Positions 36,499 through 46,084 are shown, counted from the stretch's first letter. The stretch: 64,000 nucleotides of DNA from Acidobacteriota bacterium (GCA_003225055.1 QIAU01000121.1:83460-147459); one strand, 5' to 3'. Notes: generated by a model not told the origin, from the sequence alone. Numbers and translations are program-made.

Positions 36499-38022
36499 CT
36501 ACTTGTCGGGCGACTCCGGTTGCGGAGCTACGGGCGGCTCGTACGCGTGCTCAAGACCCTTTTCGGCCGCGGCTTTGGCTTCCGGCAAAGAATTGCTCGC
36601 CGCCAGGGCGGCCCGATAATGCTCCACAGCAGCGTCACGTTCTTCCTGCAAATCAAAAATTCTTCCCAGGTAAATGTGCGACCACGCCACTACCTTGGGC
36701 TCCTTGGCGACGTCCAGAGCGCGCTGAAAGTATTCGCGAGCGCCGGGCAAATCACGATTCATGGTGGCCGCTTGCGCCAGAATGAATAGAGCCCGGCCCG
36801 GGTCCTCGCGTTGCTCGTCGAGCGCTTCCTGCGCCAACTTCTGTGCACTCGCCGGGTCATGGGCCGAAAGCCGTTTTTCGGCGGTCAGCAACAACTGGTC
36901 AGGGCCGTGTCGCGGTATGTACAAAACCTCCGGAGAGGCCTGACCCGCGAACTCGATGTTGCCCGCCCGCTTGCTTTCCCCGCGCACATCGATCGCGTTC
37001 AGCATGTCGCCGTACGCATCGCGAAACCCCGTGGGCCCCTTTTCGAATTTCGCCAGTGCGTCGTAAAAATAGCGAGTCAGAATGTACCCCTGCTCCATCG
37101 ATTTCTCAACCACTTCCGCGCGCCGCTCCTCAAAGCTCTTGCTCGATCCCAGCGTCCGTGCTTCGGCGGCACGAATCAGAGACTCCGTTACCAGCAGGGA
37201 AATGTCCTGCTTGAAGCTCTCGTCCATGGGCGCCAGCCTGACGGCATCGAGCAACGGTTCGAGCCGTTTCATGGCTTCGGGACGCTTCATCGCCAGCGGA
37301 TCAAGCACATAATGCAGATACGTATGTCGGATCTGCTCCATCTTCAGTGAAGAGCCGATAGGAGAAATGACCACGAAATAATCCGTGCCATAGACGCGTG
37401 CATTGGTCTGGCTGGGCGCCCCCATCGCTTCCAGGTACACCATGAATTGTCGTCCAAGATAGCCGGAACTCGGCAGCTTTAAGTAAATGTCAGTATCGAA
37501 CATCATCTTGGAAAGCGGCTCGTGGTAGCGCGCGATCAGCGCTTCATACTGATTCCGGTGACGGAGCCAGATCTGATGCAGGTTGGTCTTCTCGTAAAAC
37601 GTCTTCAACAGAGGAGCGATACCGAGGACGCGGACCGCATCAGGTGGAAGTTCGGCCTGCTTAGCCTTCGGATTAAAGTTGGGCGGACCCTCTAGCACCA
37701 GCGCGAGCGAAATGTATTGGGACAATTCACGCGAGGCGTCCGGCTGCGAGTGATCCTGATCGAAGCGGCACAATTCCCTGGTAGCGGTCGCAGCCTCGGC
37801 CGAACTCGAGATAGCCCTGGCCACCTCGGAGCGCACCTGGCTGCGAATGGCTTCAGAAGCACCAAGTTCCTGGTCGTAGCCACAGGTGTTGATGGCGGAC
37901 AGGACTGTGAACAACGTTTCGCTGGTGTCGAGCGTGGCTCTGGGCGAATCTTCCGCCAGGCACACTGAGCCCGCCAGCGCGAGCAAAGCCGCGTAAACCG
38001 CGCCTCGAAGCCAGAAACCCAG
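36499..38022 (-). CDS. Secreted protein with C-terminal TPRs, probable CTG start
   Basis: About 507 residues from a CTG codon. AGGAGG sits six bases before that CTG, and reading from it gives a complete signal peptide (LRGAVYAALLALAGSVCLA). The only other in-frame start, TTG at 37986, would cut the signal peptide short and has no binding site. The middle is an all-helical region with HQIWLRHRNQYEALIARYH and FVVISPIGSSLKMEQIRHTYLHYVLDPL, reminiscent of zinc-independent peptidase-like folds. The C-terminal third has TPR repeats. Family not recognised by name. Confidence 0.75.
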   Translation of the reverse strand: MGFWLRGAVYAALLALAGSVCLAEDSPRATLDTSETLFTVLSAINTCGYDQELGASEAIRSQVRSEVARAISSSAEAATATRELCRFDQDHSQPDASRELSQYISLALVLEGPPNFNPKAKQAELPPDAVRVLGIAPLLKTFYEKTNLHQIWLRHRNQYEALIARYHEPLSKMMFDTDIYLKLPSSGYLGRQFMVYLEAMGAPSQTNARVYGTDYFVVISPIGSSLKMEQIRHTYLHYVLDPLAMKRPEAMKRLEPLLDAVRLAPMDESFKQDISLLVTESLIRAAEARTLGSSKSFEERRAEVVEKSMEQGYILTRYFYDALAKFEKGPTGFRDAYGDMLNAIDVRGESKRAGNIEFAGQASPEVLYIPRHGPDQLLLTAEKRLSAHDPASAQKLAQEALDEQREDPGRALFILAQAATMNRDLPGAREYFQRALDVAKEPKVVAWSHIYLGRIFDLQEERDAAVEHYRAALAASNSLPEAKAAAEKGLEHAYEPPVAPQPESPDK

Positions 38023-38208
38023 GGGAAACCTCCTGAAGGCTGGATGGGATGGGAGCTACGATCTAAGTTTAAGAGGTTCGGGAAAGTGGGTCAAACGGAA
38101 GAAAGCTTCCAGCTCTCAGCTTTCCGTTGAACTTCGGACTTTAGAGGCTGCTGAAATTCCGCGGAATTCCCAAACACCAGGGACACGCCGATAAGAGCTA
38201 AAAGCTTC

Positions 38209-38895
38209 CTAGCCTTTGACACTGATCTTAGAGAACGACAGCACTGCCCGCCCGGTGGTGTTCCGTCCCAGCGACATGGCCGGACGAAACTTCATCAGGA
38301 TCAGCATGTTCTTAACCTGGGGCAGCATGTCCTCCGACTCTTTTGGGTCGGAGAGGATGCGGTAGTCCTGCACCCGGCCATCGGAGCCGACCACGGCCTC
38401 AATTACCAATGAATCCGAGTGCACCGACCCGGCTGTCATTGCAAAGGCAGAGGACTGCAGTTCGGGGGGCAACATTTCCGGATCGCTGTAAAGCATCAGG
38501 GGTACGTCTTTGCTGTTGGCGAGCGCCTGATCCGGTACCGCCAGGAATCCCATCAGCACCCCGAAAATCACGATAGCAGCAACCAGGCCTGCCGTGACTG
38601 GAACCATGAAGGCGTTGATCGCGTTCTCAATCCGGATGCGGAGGCCTTCAAAGCGGGGCCGCCGGGCTTGAGCCGCCTCTTGAGAAATTAAGACCCGCAG
38701 CTTTAGCGCAAGATCCGCGGGTGCGCGTTTGCGCCCCAGGCTGGTCAGCATCTGCTGCGATTGCAACAAAAGGTGGTATTCGCGACGGCATGGCGGACAA
38801 ACTTCGAGGTGCTGACCGAGAGCATGCATCTCGGCCCCCGTGACCACGCCATCCAGGTACGGCGAGAACAGCGACTTGGCATCAGCACAGGTCAT
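38209..38895 (-). CDS. Anti-sigma factor with zinc-finger (zf-HC2) domain
   Basis: A 228-residue protein starting MTCADAKSLFSPYLDGVV. The ZAS motif H-x3-C-x2-C appears as HLEVCPPC, and one transmembrane helix (VPVTAGLVAAIVIFGVLMGFLA) separates it from a periplasmic TonB-like C-terminal domain (VIEAVVGSDGRVQDYRILS). The ATG overlaps the sigma factor stop codon (ATGA), so sigma and anti-sigma are coupled. GAGGTG precedes the start. Confidence 0.9.
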   Translation of the reverse strand: MTCADAKSLFSPYLDGVVTGAEMHALGQHLEVCPPCRREYHLLLQSQQMLTSLGRKRAPADLALKLRVLISQEAAQARRPRFEGLRIRIENAINAFMVPVTAGLVAAIVIFGVLMGFLAVPDQALANSKDVPLMLYSDPEMLPPELQSSAFAMTAGSVHSDSLVIEAVVGSDGRVQDYRILSDPKESEDMLPQVKNMLILMKFRPAMSLGRNTTGRAVLSFSKISVKG

Positions 38896-39626
38896 GATGT
38901 CACCTCGATTTCCCGGCTCCTCATGGCAAGATTTCCTCGCGTTTTCTTTGGGGCTTCTTCCGGAGCGCGCAGACCCAGTTCCGAGCCGCACTCTCGTATG
39001 TAGGGCAGCAAGCGCTGTTTCAGTGCCTGGCGACCCCGTGTCAACCGTGATTTCACGGTACCCAAAGAAGCGTTCGTGATTTCTGCAATCTCCTCATACG
39101 ACATTTCTTCCAGATCGCGCAGGATCAACGTAGTCCGGTACGGTTCTGGAACCCTGTGCAGCTCCTGCTCGACGCGGTCCCGCACTTCTTTGTGAGCAAC
39201 GTTGTCGAAAGGCGAGTCCCTATCATCTACGAGAGTCTCGCTCGTCGCTAATTGGCTGCCATCCGTCTCCAGTGGTTCCATCGGCAGCTCGTGAACCTTG
39301 TGGCGAAACCACCAGCGCCGGCGATTGCAAGCCTCGTGCAATGCGATGCGGTAAATCCAGGTTTTCAGGCTGGACTCACCATGGAAGTGCTTCATCCCCC
39401 GGAAGACTTTCAAAAATACTTCTTGGGTGGTGTCCGCCGCATCCGCCGTGTCGGCGAGGATGCGGTACACCAAGCTGTAGACCGGCTGATGAAATTCGCC
39501 GATCAACCAGTTATAGGCATCTTCCGAGCCGGCCTTTAACTCCGCCACGACGGCGGCCTCATGGGCCCGAACGCCAATTGCGCTTGCGAGATCTCCCAAA
39601 GCGGTTGCTCCCGCCATGAGCTTCAT
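38892..39626 (-). CDS. ECF-type RNA polymerase sigma factor (sigma-E group)
   Basis: The 244-residue protein has region 2 (AYNWLIGEFHQPVYSLVYRILADTADAADTTQEVFLKVFRGMKHFHGESSLKTWIYRIALHEACNRRRWW) and region 4 (LHRVPEPYRTTLILRDLEEMSYEEIAEITNASLGTVKSRLTRGRQAL). A C-terminal extension of about 35 residues follows. It is co-transcribed with the membrane anti-sigma factor and probably answers envelope stress. Confidence 0.95.
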   Translation of the reverse strand: MKLMAGATALGDLASAIGVRAHEAAVVAELKAGSEDAYNWLIGEFHQPVYSLVYRILADTADAADTTQEVFLKVFRGMKHFHGESSLKTWIYRIALHEACNRRRWWFRHKVHELPMEPLETDGSQLATSETLVDDRDSPFDNVAHKEVRDRVEQELHRVPEPYRTTLILRDLEEMSYEEIAEITNASLGTVKSRLTRGRQALKQRLLPYIRECGSELGLRAPEEAPKKTRGNLAMRSREIEVTS

Positions 39627-40485
39627 GGCGTCACCCCTATTATAGGATTTTCACTGCGCGAAAACTGTCTCGAATGTTGCGGCGCGCCCTTGTGGCTGAC
39701 AAAATATGTCATCGCGACCGGCTACTTAAATAGACTCCGCTCGCGCAACCTATGTTCCCGGAAGAAGTAACGTCTAATCAGCAACTTAGAACCAAGTTTC
39801 AGGGGTCAGCAGGGCTGGCCCCACTCTTAAGTCCCCTCTGGCACGATCCCAAATGAGGCCTGCGAGGGGTGGGGGCACTTCGGGGTGATTTTACCGAAGA
39901 CCGGAAGGAAGGGTCGGCCCCTATTTACTTTCCAACTCCTCGGATCGTGGGAAGTAACGGGACACTGCCGATCTCAGAAGTCAAGTCGACTTGGGTTACG
40001 CAATAGAATGGAACTTGACTGAAGATTGAGACAGCCTGTGAAACAGAGGCCTGACCCGTGGGAATTGACACAGAAAAAAGGTGAATGCGCAACGTCTCGC
40101 CTGCGTGCCGGTGGCGCTTGCCTGTGGGGACCAACTCCAGCATGTCTATCGCCCAGAAGGCTCTGCGATACGCTCGGGTGTGCTTTTACTCACCGGAAAA
40201 ATCTATTCTATGTGGTCTGGCTCAACCGATAGGGTGCGCCGGATTCTCCATCGGCGGTCTCGCACAAAGCAAATCCATGCTATCGGTGGACAGGTGGGGT
40301 ACCGTCAAGGTCGAACTCAACCCGAACCTGATGAGACAGGCCCTCACAAGCAGCCTTCTTACCAGCTGCTATGATTCGACGATACCTGCGTCTCGGTCAT
40401 CGAAACGCTGAACTGACCCTGGCGCGCATCTGTTGCTGTTGAAACAACGCTATCACTCACAACGGCTTAATGAGCGAAATCGCCC
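39627..40485. other. Gap of about 860 bases with no convincing gene
   Basis: Short open frames are present but none shows a family pattern. The stretch around 39800-39830 contains the imperfect hairpin GGGGTCAG-CAGGG-CTGGCCCC. Promoters of the divergent sigma gene and the plus-strand permease-like gene should lie at the two ends. Confidence 0.4.
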
Positions 40486-42630
40486 GTGGGTATTGAAAAA
40501 GGAACAAAAGCGGCAGTTTTCGTTGGTGCGGATGTAACGGTTCTTCCCGAATCACGCCTCGCATCGAAATTTGTCTACGGCAGCACAATCTTTGCCAGCG
40601 CTTTCCTCTTGTTTCAGGTAGAGCCCATCATCGCCAAGATCATCCTTCCGTGGATGGGCGGCGCTGCGGCGGTTTGGTCAGTCTGCCTCCTGTTTTTTCA
40701 GGCCGTCCTGTTGCTCGGCTATCTCTACGCTCATTGGCTTTCCCGTAAGTTTCAGCCGCAGGTGCAGCATCGAATTCACATCGCTCTTCTCGCCGTAAGC
40801 TTGCTCACATTGCCCATCTCGCCGAGAGAATCCTGGAAGCCCACGGGAGCCGAGGACCCGGCATTGCGCATTCTCGTGCTTCTGACCATGACCATGGGCC
40901 TGCCCTACTTTCTGCTGTCTTCGACCAGTCCTCTGCTGCAAGCTTGGTACGCGCGGACACGCCCGGGCGTCTCTCCTTATCGCTTCTACGCCCTCTCCAA
41001 CTCCGGATCTCTGTTGGGTCTGCTGAGTTATCCGTTGCTGGTCGAGCCGACGATTTCGCGCGTTCACCAGGCCGTCGGTTGGTCCATTGCGTACAGCGGT
41101 GTGGCGGTTCTGTGCGCGCTCATCGCGCTCCGTGCGCGCGGCGAATCGGTTAGCGACTTTTCCCAGGAACAGATTTCTCGTCCGGATTGGAAAATGCGGT
41201 TGTTATGGGCGGCGCTGGCGGCTTGCGGATCGGCATTGTTACTCGGAGTAACGAATCACATCTCGCAGAATATTGCCGCGGTCCCATTCCTTTGGGTGAT
41301 TCCGCTGAGCTTGTATCTGCTCAGCTTCATCCTGTGCTTTGAAGGTCGGGCGTGGTATCGGCGAGGCCTGTGGCTCAGGCTGCTGGGCTTGGCCTTGGGA
41401 GCCATGGCCTATGCCCTGGCTCCCGGCTACGCCAGCGTTCCCCTCTACGTTTTGCTGCCTCTTTATGGCATCGGTTTATTCGTCTGCTGCATGGTTTGCC
41501 ACGGCGAACTGGTGCGTCTGAAGCCCCATCCCGTCCACCTGACCTCTTTCTACTTCATGGTGGCCTTGGGAGGGGCGATAGGGGCATGGTTTGTTGCTCT
41601 TCTGGCGCCGCGGCTGTTCTCAGGCTGGTATGAACTGCCGACCTCGATGGCTGCTTGCGCGGTGCTCGTCGTGATTGTGCTCCACCGCGATCCCGGCAGC
41701 ATTTTTTATCGCGCGCGACGGAAGCCGGCCTGGCTCGGGCTGGTTGCTTTGACCACGGCGCTGATAGCGAACCTTGCGATGACTGCGCGAGCACAGCGAG
41801 CCCACACTCACCTGATGGTGCGCAATTTTTATGGAGTATTGCGAGTGGCCGATCTGATTGCGCCGGGCATCGTGATGATGAAGGGACAGTACGGGCCATC
41901 GGCGGATGAGGACCTCCGTTACCGCGAATTGCTGAACGGCACGATCGATCATGGAATGCAATTTCTGGCGCCGACAAGACGCCATGAGCCAACGTCGTAT
42001 TACAGTCCGGAGTCAGGTATCGGGGTGGCCTTGAAGGCCGTTGGAAAAGAAGGTCCGCTGCGCGTCGGCATAATTGGTCTGGGTGCAGGCACGCTCGCCG
42101 CGTACGGCCGCGGCGGCGATAGCTATGTCTTTTACGAAATCAATCCACTGGTGCTGCAGATTGCCAATAGGGAGTTCAGCTTTCTGCGGGATTCGGCTGC
42201 CCAAATCAAAGTCGTTCTCGGCGATGCACGCCGGTCACTGGAAACAGAACAACCTGAGAAGTTTGATGTGCTCGCGGTGGATGCTTTCTCGGGTGATTCC
42301 ATCCCTGTCCATCTTCTGACTCGCGAAGCCTTTGCCCTGTACTTCCGGCATCTCAAGCCAAATGGCATCCTGGCGGTCCATATCTCCAACAAGTATCTGA
42401 ACCTGGAGCCGGTGGTTTACGCCGCAGCCGAAAGGTTGAACAAGAAAGCGTATCGGTTCGACAACCCTCCCGACGCACATCGCGGAATTCATCATGCGAC
42501 CTGGGTTTTGGTGGCAAGCCCGCAGGTGTTTGCCGTCCAGGAGCAGATAACCAGCGCCGGCACTGCTGTCAGTGGCCCTGAGCAGCTGTGGATGGATGAT
42601 TACAGCAGCCTGCTCAGAGTGCTGAAATAG
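40486..42630 (+). CDS. Fused MFS/spermidine-synthase-like membrane protein
   Basis: A 714-residue protein. The first 400 residues are hydrophobic helices (FASAFLLFQVEPIIAKIILPWMGGAAAVWSVCLLFFQAVLLLGYLYA and at least eight more). The C-terminal 200 residues are a Rossmann domain like spermidine synthase (VGIIGLGAGTLAAYG; VLGDARRSLE; LAVDAFSGDSIPVHLLTREAF). The SDYA-type catalytic Asp of true spermidine synthases is not evident, and this architecture is common in soil bacteria with unknown substrate. Start GTG. Confidence 0.88.
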   Translation: MGIEKGTKAAVFVGADVTVLPESRLASKFVYGSTIFASAFLLFQVEPIIAKIILPWMGGAAAVWSVCLLFFQAVLLLGYLYAHWLSRKFQPQVQHRIHIALLAVSLLTLPISPRESWKPTGAEDPALRILVLLTMTMGLPYFLLSSTSPLLQAWYARTRPGVSPYRFYALSNSGSLLGLLSYPLLVEPTISRVHQAVGWSIAYSGVAVLCALIALRARGESVSDFSQEQISRPDWKMRLLWAALAACGSALLLGVTNHISQNIAAVPFLWVIPLSLYLLSFILCFEGRAWYRRGLWLRLLGLALGAMAYALAPGYASVPLYVLLPLYGIGLFVCCMVCHGELVRLKPHPVHLTSFYFMVALGGAIGAWFVALLAPRLFSGWYELPTSMAACAVLVVIVLHRDPGSIFYRARRKPAWLGLVALTTALIANLAMTARAQRAHTHLMVRNFYGVLRVADLIAPGIVMMKGQYGPSADEDLRYRELLNGTIDHGMQFLAPTRRHEPTSYYSPESGIGVALKAVGKEGPLRVGIIGLGAGTLAAYGRGGDSYVFYEINPLVLQIANREFSFLRDSAAQIKVVLGDARRSLETEQPEKFDVLAVDAFSGDSIPVHLLTREAFALYFRHLKPNGILAVHISNKYLNLEPVVYAAAERLNKKAYRFDNPPDAHRGIHHATWVLVASPQVFAVQEQITSAGTAVSGPEQLWMDDYSSLLRVLK

Positions 42631-42639
42631 GCTAGCGCG

Positions 42640-43344
42640 CTACTGAAGTGTTTGCGGATTCTGTGGCGGCTGCGGAGGTGGCTGATTGGCTGGCTGCTTC
42701 GCCTTGGGCGCGGCCTTTTTCTTGACGGGCTTCTTTGGAGGAGGTTGCGTGTCGTCCACAACGATCTTCTTGGGAGGCACCGCAGCCTGGGCAGCCTTCA
42801 GTTGGGCACGCAGTTGCGATAACTCCGCTTCTTTGGTAACCGCCAGTTTCTCCGTGCGCTCGGCCAAGTCGCGCCGCGCTTTTTCGAACGTGTCCATGTC
42901 GGCTGCCAGGCTCTTGTACTCGTCCCTGGAGCCGAAAGCCCCGCTTAACTCCACTACAGATCCAAACACGTCATACAGCGCATCGAGGTTGCGGTAAAGC
43001 TTGAACGTGGCAAAGAGATCTTCCGGCGAATTCCGCAACTGAGTGATAACTTCCGGCAGCGCCGTCTTCAAATTGCGCGACAGCGCTTCGATATTCGACT
43101 GCGCCTGCCGCTTGCTGTTGGAGTCGGTTTTCCACTTGTCAATGCGCAAGCGCGCCAGGTCGACCTGCGCCGACTGGGCGGTCTGCTCGACTTGATTGAG
43201 AATGTCGTTCAGCCGGGTGACTGAAGCGTAGGAGACAGGCTGCTGATCCGGAGATTGTTGCAAAGGCGCCGTTTGAGCAACTGCGAGAATCGAAGATGTC
43301 AGCAAAAGAAGGAGGGATACGTCGCTTATCAGGGAGGTCTTCAT
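42640..43344 (-). CDS. Secreted coiled-coil hypothetical protein
   Basis: A 234-residue product with a signal peptide (VSLLLLLTSSILAVAQ), a long helical region (LNDILNQVEQTAQSAQVDLARL; NIEALSRNLKTALPEVITQL; AEKLAV-like heptads) and a Lys/Pro-rich tail with PPPKKPVKKKAAPKAKQPAN. AGGGAGGTCTTC precedes the ATG used. No named family. Its tail is basic enough to bind DNA, RNA or cell-wall polymers. Confidence 0.75.
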   Translation of the reverse strand: MKTSLISDVSLLLLLTSSILAVAQTAPLQQSPDQQPVSYASVTRLNDILNQVEQTAQSAQVDLARLRIDKWKTDSNSKRQAQSNIEALSRNLKTALPEVITQLRNSPEDLFATFKLYRNLDALYDVFGSVVELSGAFGSRDEYKSLAADMDTFEKARRDLAERTEKLAVTKEAELSQLRAQLKAAQAAVPPKKIVVDDTQPPPKKPVKKKAAPKAKQPANQPPPQPPQNPQTLQ

Positions 43345-43483
43345 TTTTGGCATGCTGTGATGCACTTTTTAGCGTTTCAGAATACTAATTTTCCCCAGAT
43401 TCGTAAAATCGACTTACGATGGTTTGACTATCGGTAGCCCGTAGGGGAAAATTAATTTACGGCGCTTTGCGCCGCCCTTGCCG

Positions 43484-43529
43484 AGTGGGCCTGTGGCGCA
43501 GTTGGGAGCGCGCTTCCATGGCATGGAAG
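43484..43529 (+). repeat. Truncated copy of the tRNA-Ala 5' half (46-bp direct repeat)
   Basis: AGTGGGCCTGTGGCGC and the following bases through the anticodon arm (GCATGGAAG) are identical to 44754-44799, the 5' part of the intact tRNA-Ala and its three preceding bases. The sequence then diverges. The repeat pair brackets 1.2 kb, consistent with a duplicated attachment site or a duplication scar. Confidence 0.85.
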
Positions 43530-43947
43530 TCCCGAACAGGCCGGTCAATGATTCCAAAAAGCTTAATTTTTGGCCGCTATTTAGCACGAATTTGGCACGG
43601 TCGAGCGCTGCTCGGCGGGGTGCAGCCCATTCCTTCTCCAAGTGGCACTATTTTAAGGCGAATCCGGCACTTGTTTTTGGTGCGGGTCGTTCCTTATGTC
43701 GCGCTGAATTTCAGCGCGCAAATTGAATTGTGTTTCGCGCACGGATTTTGATCTTGGTTAGTGTTGGCGCATTCCCATTCGCGCCGAAGCACCTCATTTG
43801 GAGCGCGCAGTCCAGGAATCGAACCTTCAGGCTAAGCACTTTCGCTGCGCTCCGCTTGATGTTCGGTCTATTTAGCTGGATAGCGCTCCCACTGGGCGTC
43901 TCGTGGGCATTGCTGCGTATCATTCACGCACTTTGCGAGCCCGAGGT

Positions 43948-44639
43948 TGGTTCACTCGCGAGCGAACGACTCAAGCGCTCTCCCTCGAGCTTGGTGGGAA
44001 CAATCCCTACATCGTACTGGATGGTGTGGACGTCGAGGCCGAGGCAAGCGCAGCAGCATGGGCCGCCTTTTTCCACCGGTACAGATCTGCCTCACCGGCG
44101 GCCGACACATCGTACACGAACGCATTGCTGACGCGTATGTCAAAGCCCTCGTAAGAAAGGCCAAGGATCTCGTCGTCGGCGACCCTTTCGGTCAGAGAGT
44201 TCAGGTCGGGCCCGATCGTCAACGAGCGCCAGGCCGCCAATGTCGAGCGGATCGTCACCGAAACAATCGCCAAGGGTGCGCAAGTTCTGACCGGCGGATC
44301 TCGCCCAGGACTCTTCTTCGAGCCGACGGAGTTCACCGGCGTAGCCCGGAATGGCGGCGTTTGATGAAGAACGTTTTGGCCCGATCGCAGTGATCACGAC
44401 GTTCCACACCGACGAGGAGGCGATCGCGATTGCCAACACGACAGAGTACAGACTGCGGCAGTCGTCTCGAACGATCTTGCACGCGCCCGTGCATCGCCCA
44501 TGGAACTTCAATGTGGGGTGGTTCACATCGACGATCAGACGGTAGTGCACGGCGTTTATGGTCCAATCGGCGCGCAGGCGCCTCCGACAATGGCTTCGGT
44601 CGCGGCACGGTGAGCAATGCCGATCAGTTCAGTAGGTAG
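43948..44639 (+). pseudogene. Aldehyde dehydrogenase pseudogene (frameshifted, 5' truncated)
   Basis: Blocks of a NAD(P)-dependent aldehyde dehydrogenase appear in order across frames. SLELGGNNPYIVLDGVDVEAEASAAAWAAF holds the LELGGNNP motif. Then comes GGRHIVHERIADAYVKALVRKAKDLVVGDPFG, then FDEERFGPIAVITTFHTDEEAIAIANTTEY, and finally GASDNGFG. The N-terminal coenzyme-binding part is missing and the frame changes at least three times. It lies inside the tRNA-Ala direct repeats. Confidence 0.85.
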
Positions 44640-44756
44640 CGAGTCCACGAAATCAACAACTTACAAGGGCCGTTCTTTACAATGTAGATGTCACTTGGTA
44701 CGATTTAGCACGGAGTGTTTGAGTCAATCCTTCCTACATAATTGAAAACACAAAGT

Positions 44757-44832
44757 GGGCCTGTGGCGCAGTTGGGAGCGCGCTTCCATGGCATGGAAGA
44801 GGTCGTCGGTTCGAACCCGACCAGGTCCACCA
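44757..44832 (+). tRNA. tRNA-Ala (anticodon GGC)
   Basis: A complete 76-base cloverleaf: acceptor GGGCCTG pairs with CAGGTCC, followed by an encoded A-CCA end. The D arm is CGCAGTTGGGAGCG. The anticodon stem CTTCC/GGAAG has loop ATGGCAT (anticodon GGC), and the T arm is GTCGG-TTCGAAC-CCGAC. Reads alanine codons GCC/GCU. Three bases upstream the sequence is shared with the truncated copy at 43484. Confidence 0.97.
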
Positions 44833-45078
44833 ATTGTTCAACAACTTGCCGACATCGCTCTTCCCGGTTTGGTAGCATTTGGTCGACGAAACGTCTAAGA
44901 GCAATCTAGGCTCTGTCGTGTTGCAGGCTGGCGACAAGATCAGGGGATTGCCACGAAGTCAGAAGCCTTGTGTTCGGCAGAAATTCACCGATCGATCCTA
45001 CGTAGGCACAAACGGAACCGCCTGACTTTGCCCAAAACCGCGTAAGCTAGGGTGGAAAAAGCGCCCGATTTGAACAAT

Positions 45079-45546
45079 CTATTTCTCTGACTTCGCATTC
45101 TTTGGATGCTGCTTCAGGTCTTTCAGGTCACTGGTGCGGCCTAGAGCCTGTTTGTTGGCTACAAGGTCGTCCAGTGAAATGAAGTGCACCGGAACCCCGA
45201 AGAAAGTGCTCGCGACCCTCTTTCTCCACGCATCCGGGAACTGGACGCCTGTGATTTCCGTCAGAATGTCGATGCGGACTGGAGCAATTCCAATCTGATA
45301 AACCACCTGCTTCTCGGTGAATGTCTCCGAAGTGATCCCATCATGCTCGAGGGGAGCGCCAAATTTCTTGAGCGCTCCGACCAGCCGCACGGAATTTTGC
45401 GGTGAATTGTGTGCCCACACGTCGAGATCTTTCGTATAACGTGGCTCGCCATATTTCATGACCGCGAAGCCGCCGACGATCAAATATTCAACCTCAAATT
45501 CGTTTAAGAGTTGTAGCAGTTCTTTGTAGTGCGGGTTTTCTGCCAT
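45079..45546 (-). CDS. Nucleotidyltransferase-fold protein (toxin-like)
   Basis: A 155-residue minimal nucleotidyltransferase: VEYLIVGGFAVMKYGEPRYTKDLDVW shows the GG-x-DxD core of the polymerase-beta superfamily. Then come VRIDILTEITGVQFPDAW (third acidic residue) and VHFISLDDLVANKQALGRTSDLKDL, typical of AbiEii/MNT-like toxins. Its ATG (GAGGAAG six bases before) lies inside the upstream 68-residue gene, overlapping it by 53 bases. Likely the effector half of a toxin-antitoxin pair. Confidence 0.82.
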   Translation of the reverse strand: MAENPHYKELLQLLNEFEVEYLIVGGFAVMKYGEPRYTKDLDVWAHNSPQNSVRLVGALKKFGAPLEHDGITSETFTEKQVVYQIGIAPVRIDILTEITGVQFPDAWRKRVASTFFGVPVHFISLDDLVANKQALGRTSDLKDLKQHPKNAKSEK

Positions 45547-45700
45547 GGCTGACTTCCTCAGCTAATTCCACCATCTCCCACGCGGCAGCGAAGATGGCTT
45601 CATCTCCCTGATCTTGCCAAAACTCGATGTCGAACGAACGATCTGGGAACCCGCGCTCTATCAGTCGCGTTTTCCAGATTGAATTTTGAGGAATGCTCAT
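45494..45700 (-). CDS. Small partner of the nucleotidyltransferase gene (antitoxin candidate)
   Basis: A 68-residue acidic protein (FPDRSFDIEFWQDQGDEAIFAAAWEMVELAEEV) with an amphipathic helix pattern and a basic tail. No HTH is evident. It precedes the nucleotidyltransferase gene and overlaps its 5' end, as tight toxin-antitoxin pairs often do. Function inferred only from context. Confidence 0.7.
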   Translation of the reverse strand: MSIPQNSIWKTRLIERGFPDRSFDIEFWQDQGDEAIFAAAWEMVELAEEVSHGRKPALQRTATTLKRI

Positions 45701-45805
45701 TTCTCCTCGTCGAGTCGGTCCTTATTACAGCATTTTGCTGAAGGAAATTCCCAGTTGCCGAGGGAACGAACAACCTCGGCAGCAATTCGGCCGCAAAAAG
45801 CATTA

Positions 45806-46065
45806 TCAGGATATCAGGCCGAAGGGCTCGATTTTCACTTCCTGCTGAGGAAGTGACGAGTATAGACTGCACCTATCAGAACGAAGCCACAATGATAGAC
45901 CCAACTCGGCATCCAGAGCTCGCCGTTTCGAAACGCTCGGGATGTATCTCGTCGCATCTGCAAAAGATCCGGGGAGTAGAATTTTGCTTCGTCTTCGTAC
46001 GTTTCAAGGATCTGTCGCACGCGTTGACCGAAGACCGCTCGCCGCAGAGTGTTGGCATCTAACAC
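45806..46065 (-). pseudogene. PIN-domain (VapC-like) toxin, frameshifted
   Basis: The N-terminus reads LDANTLRRAVFGQRVRQILETYEDEAKFYSPD, the first PIN strand with its acidic residue. After that, one frame gives a meaningless tail, while the neighbouring frame continues the family as FADATRYIPSVSKRRALDAELGLSL and ends at a stop near 45806, before the remaining acidic residues. So the toxin carries a frameshift and a truncation. The partner antitoxin lies 19 bases upstream. Confidence 0.72.
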
Positions 46066-46084
46066 ACTAGGCCCTTACGCCCGC

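Noticed and set aside
40081..40411. Plus-strand frame of about 108 codons upstream of the MFS/spermidine-synthase-like gene
   Set aside because: No ribosome binding site, Ser/Cys-rich composition, no family.
43800..43840. T-loop-like GGTTCGATTCC on the minus strand
   Set aside because: An acceptor-like pairing GGAGCGC/GCGCTCC exists around it but the T stem and other arms do not pair; not called as a tRNA.
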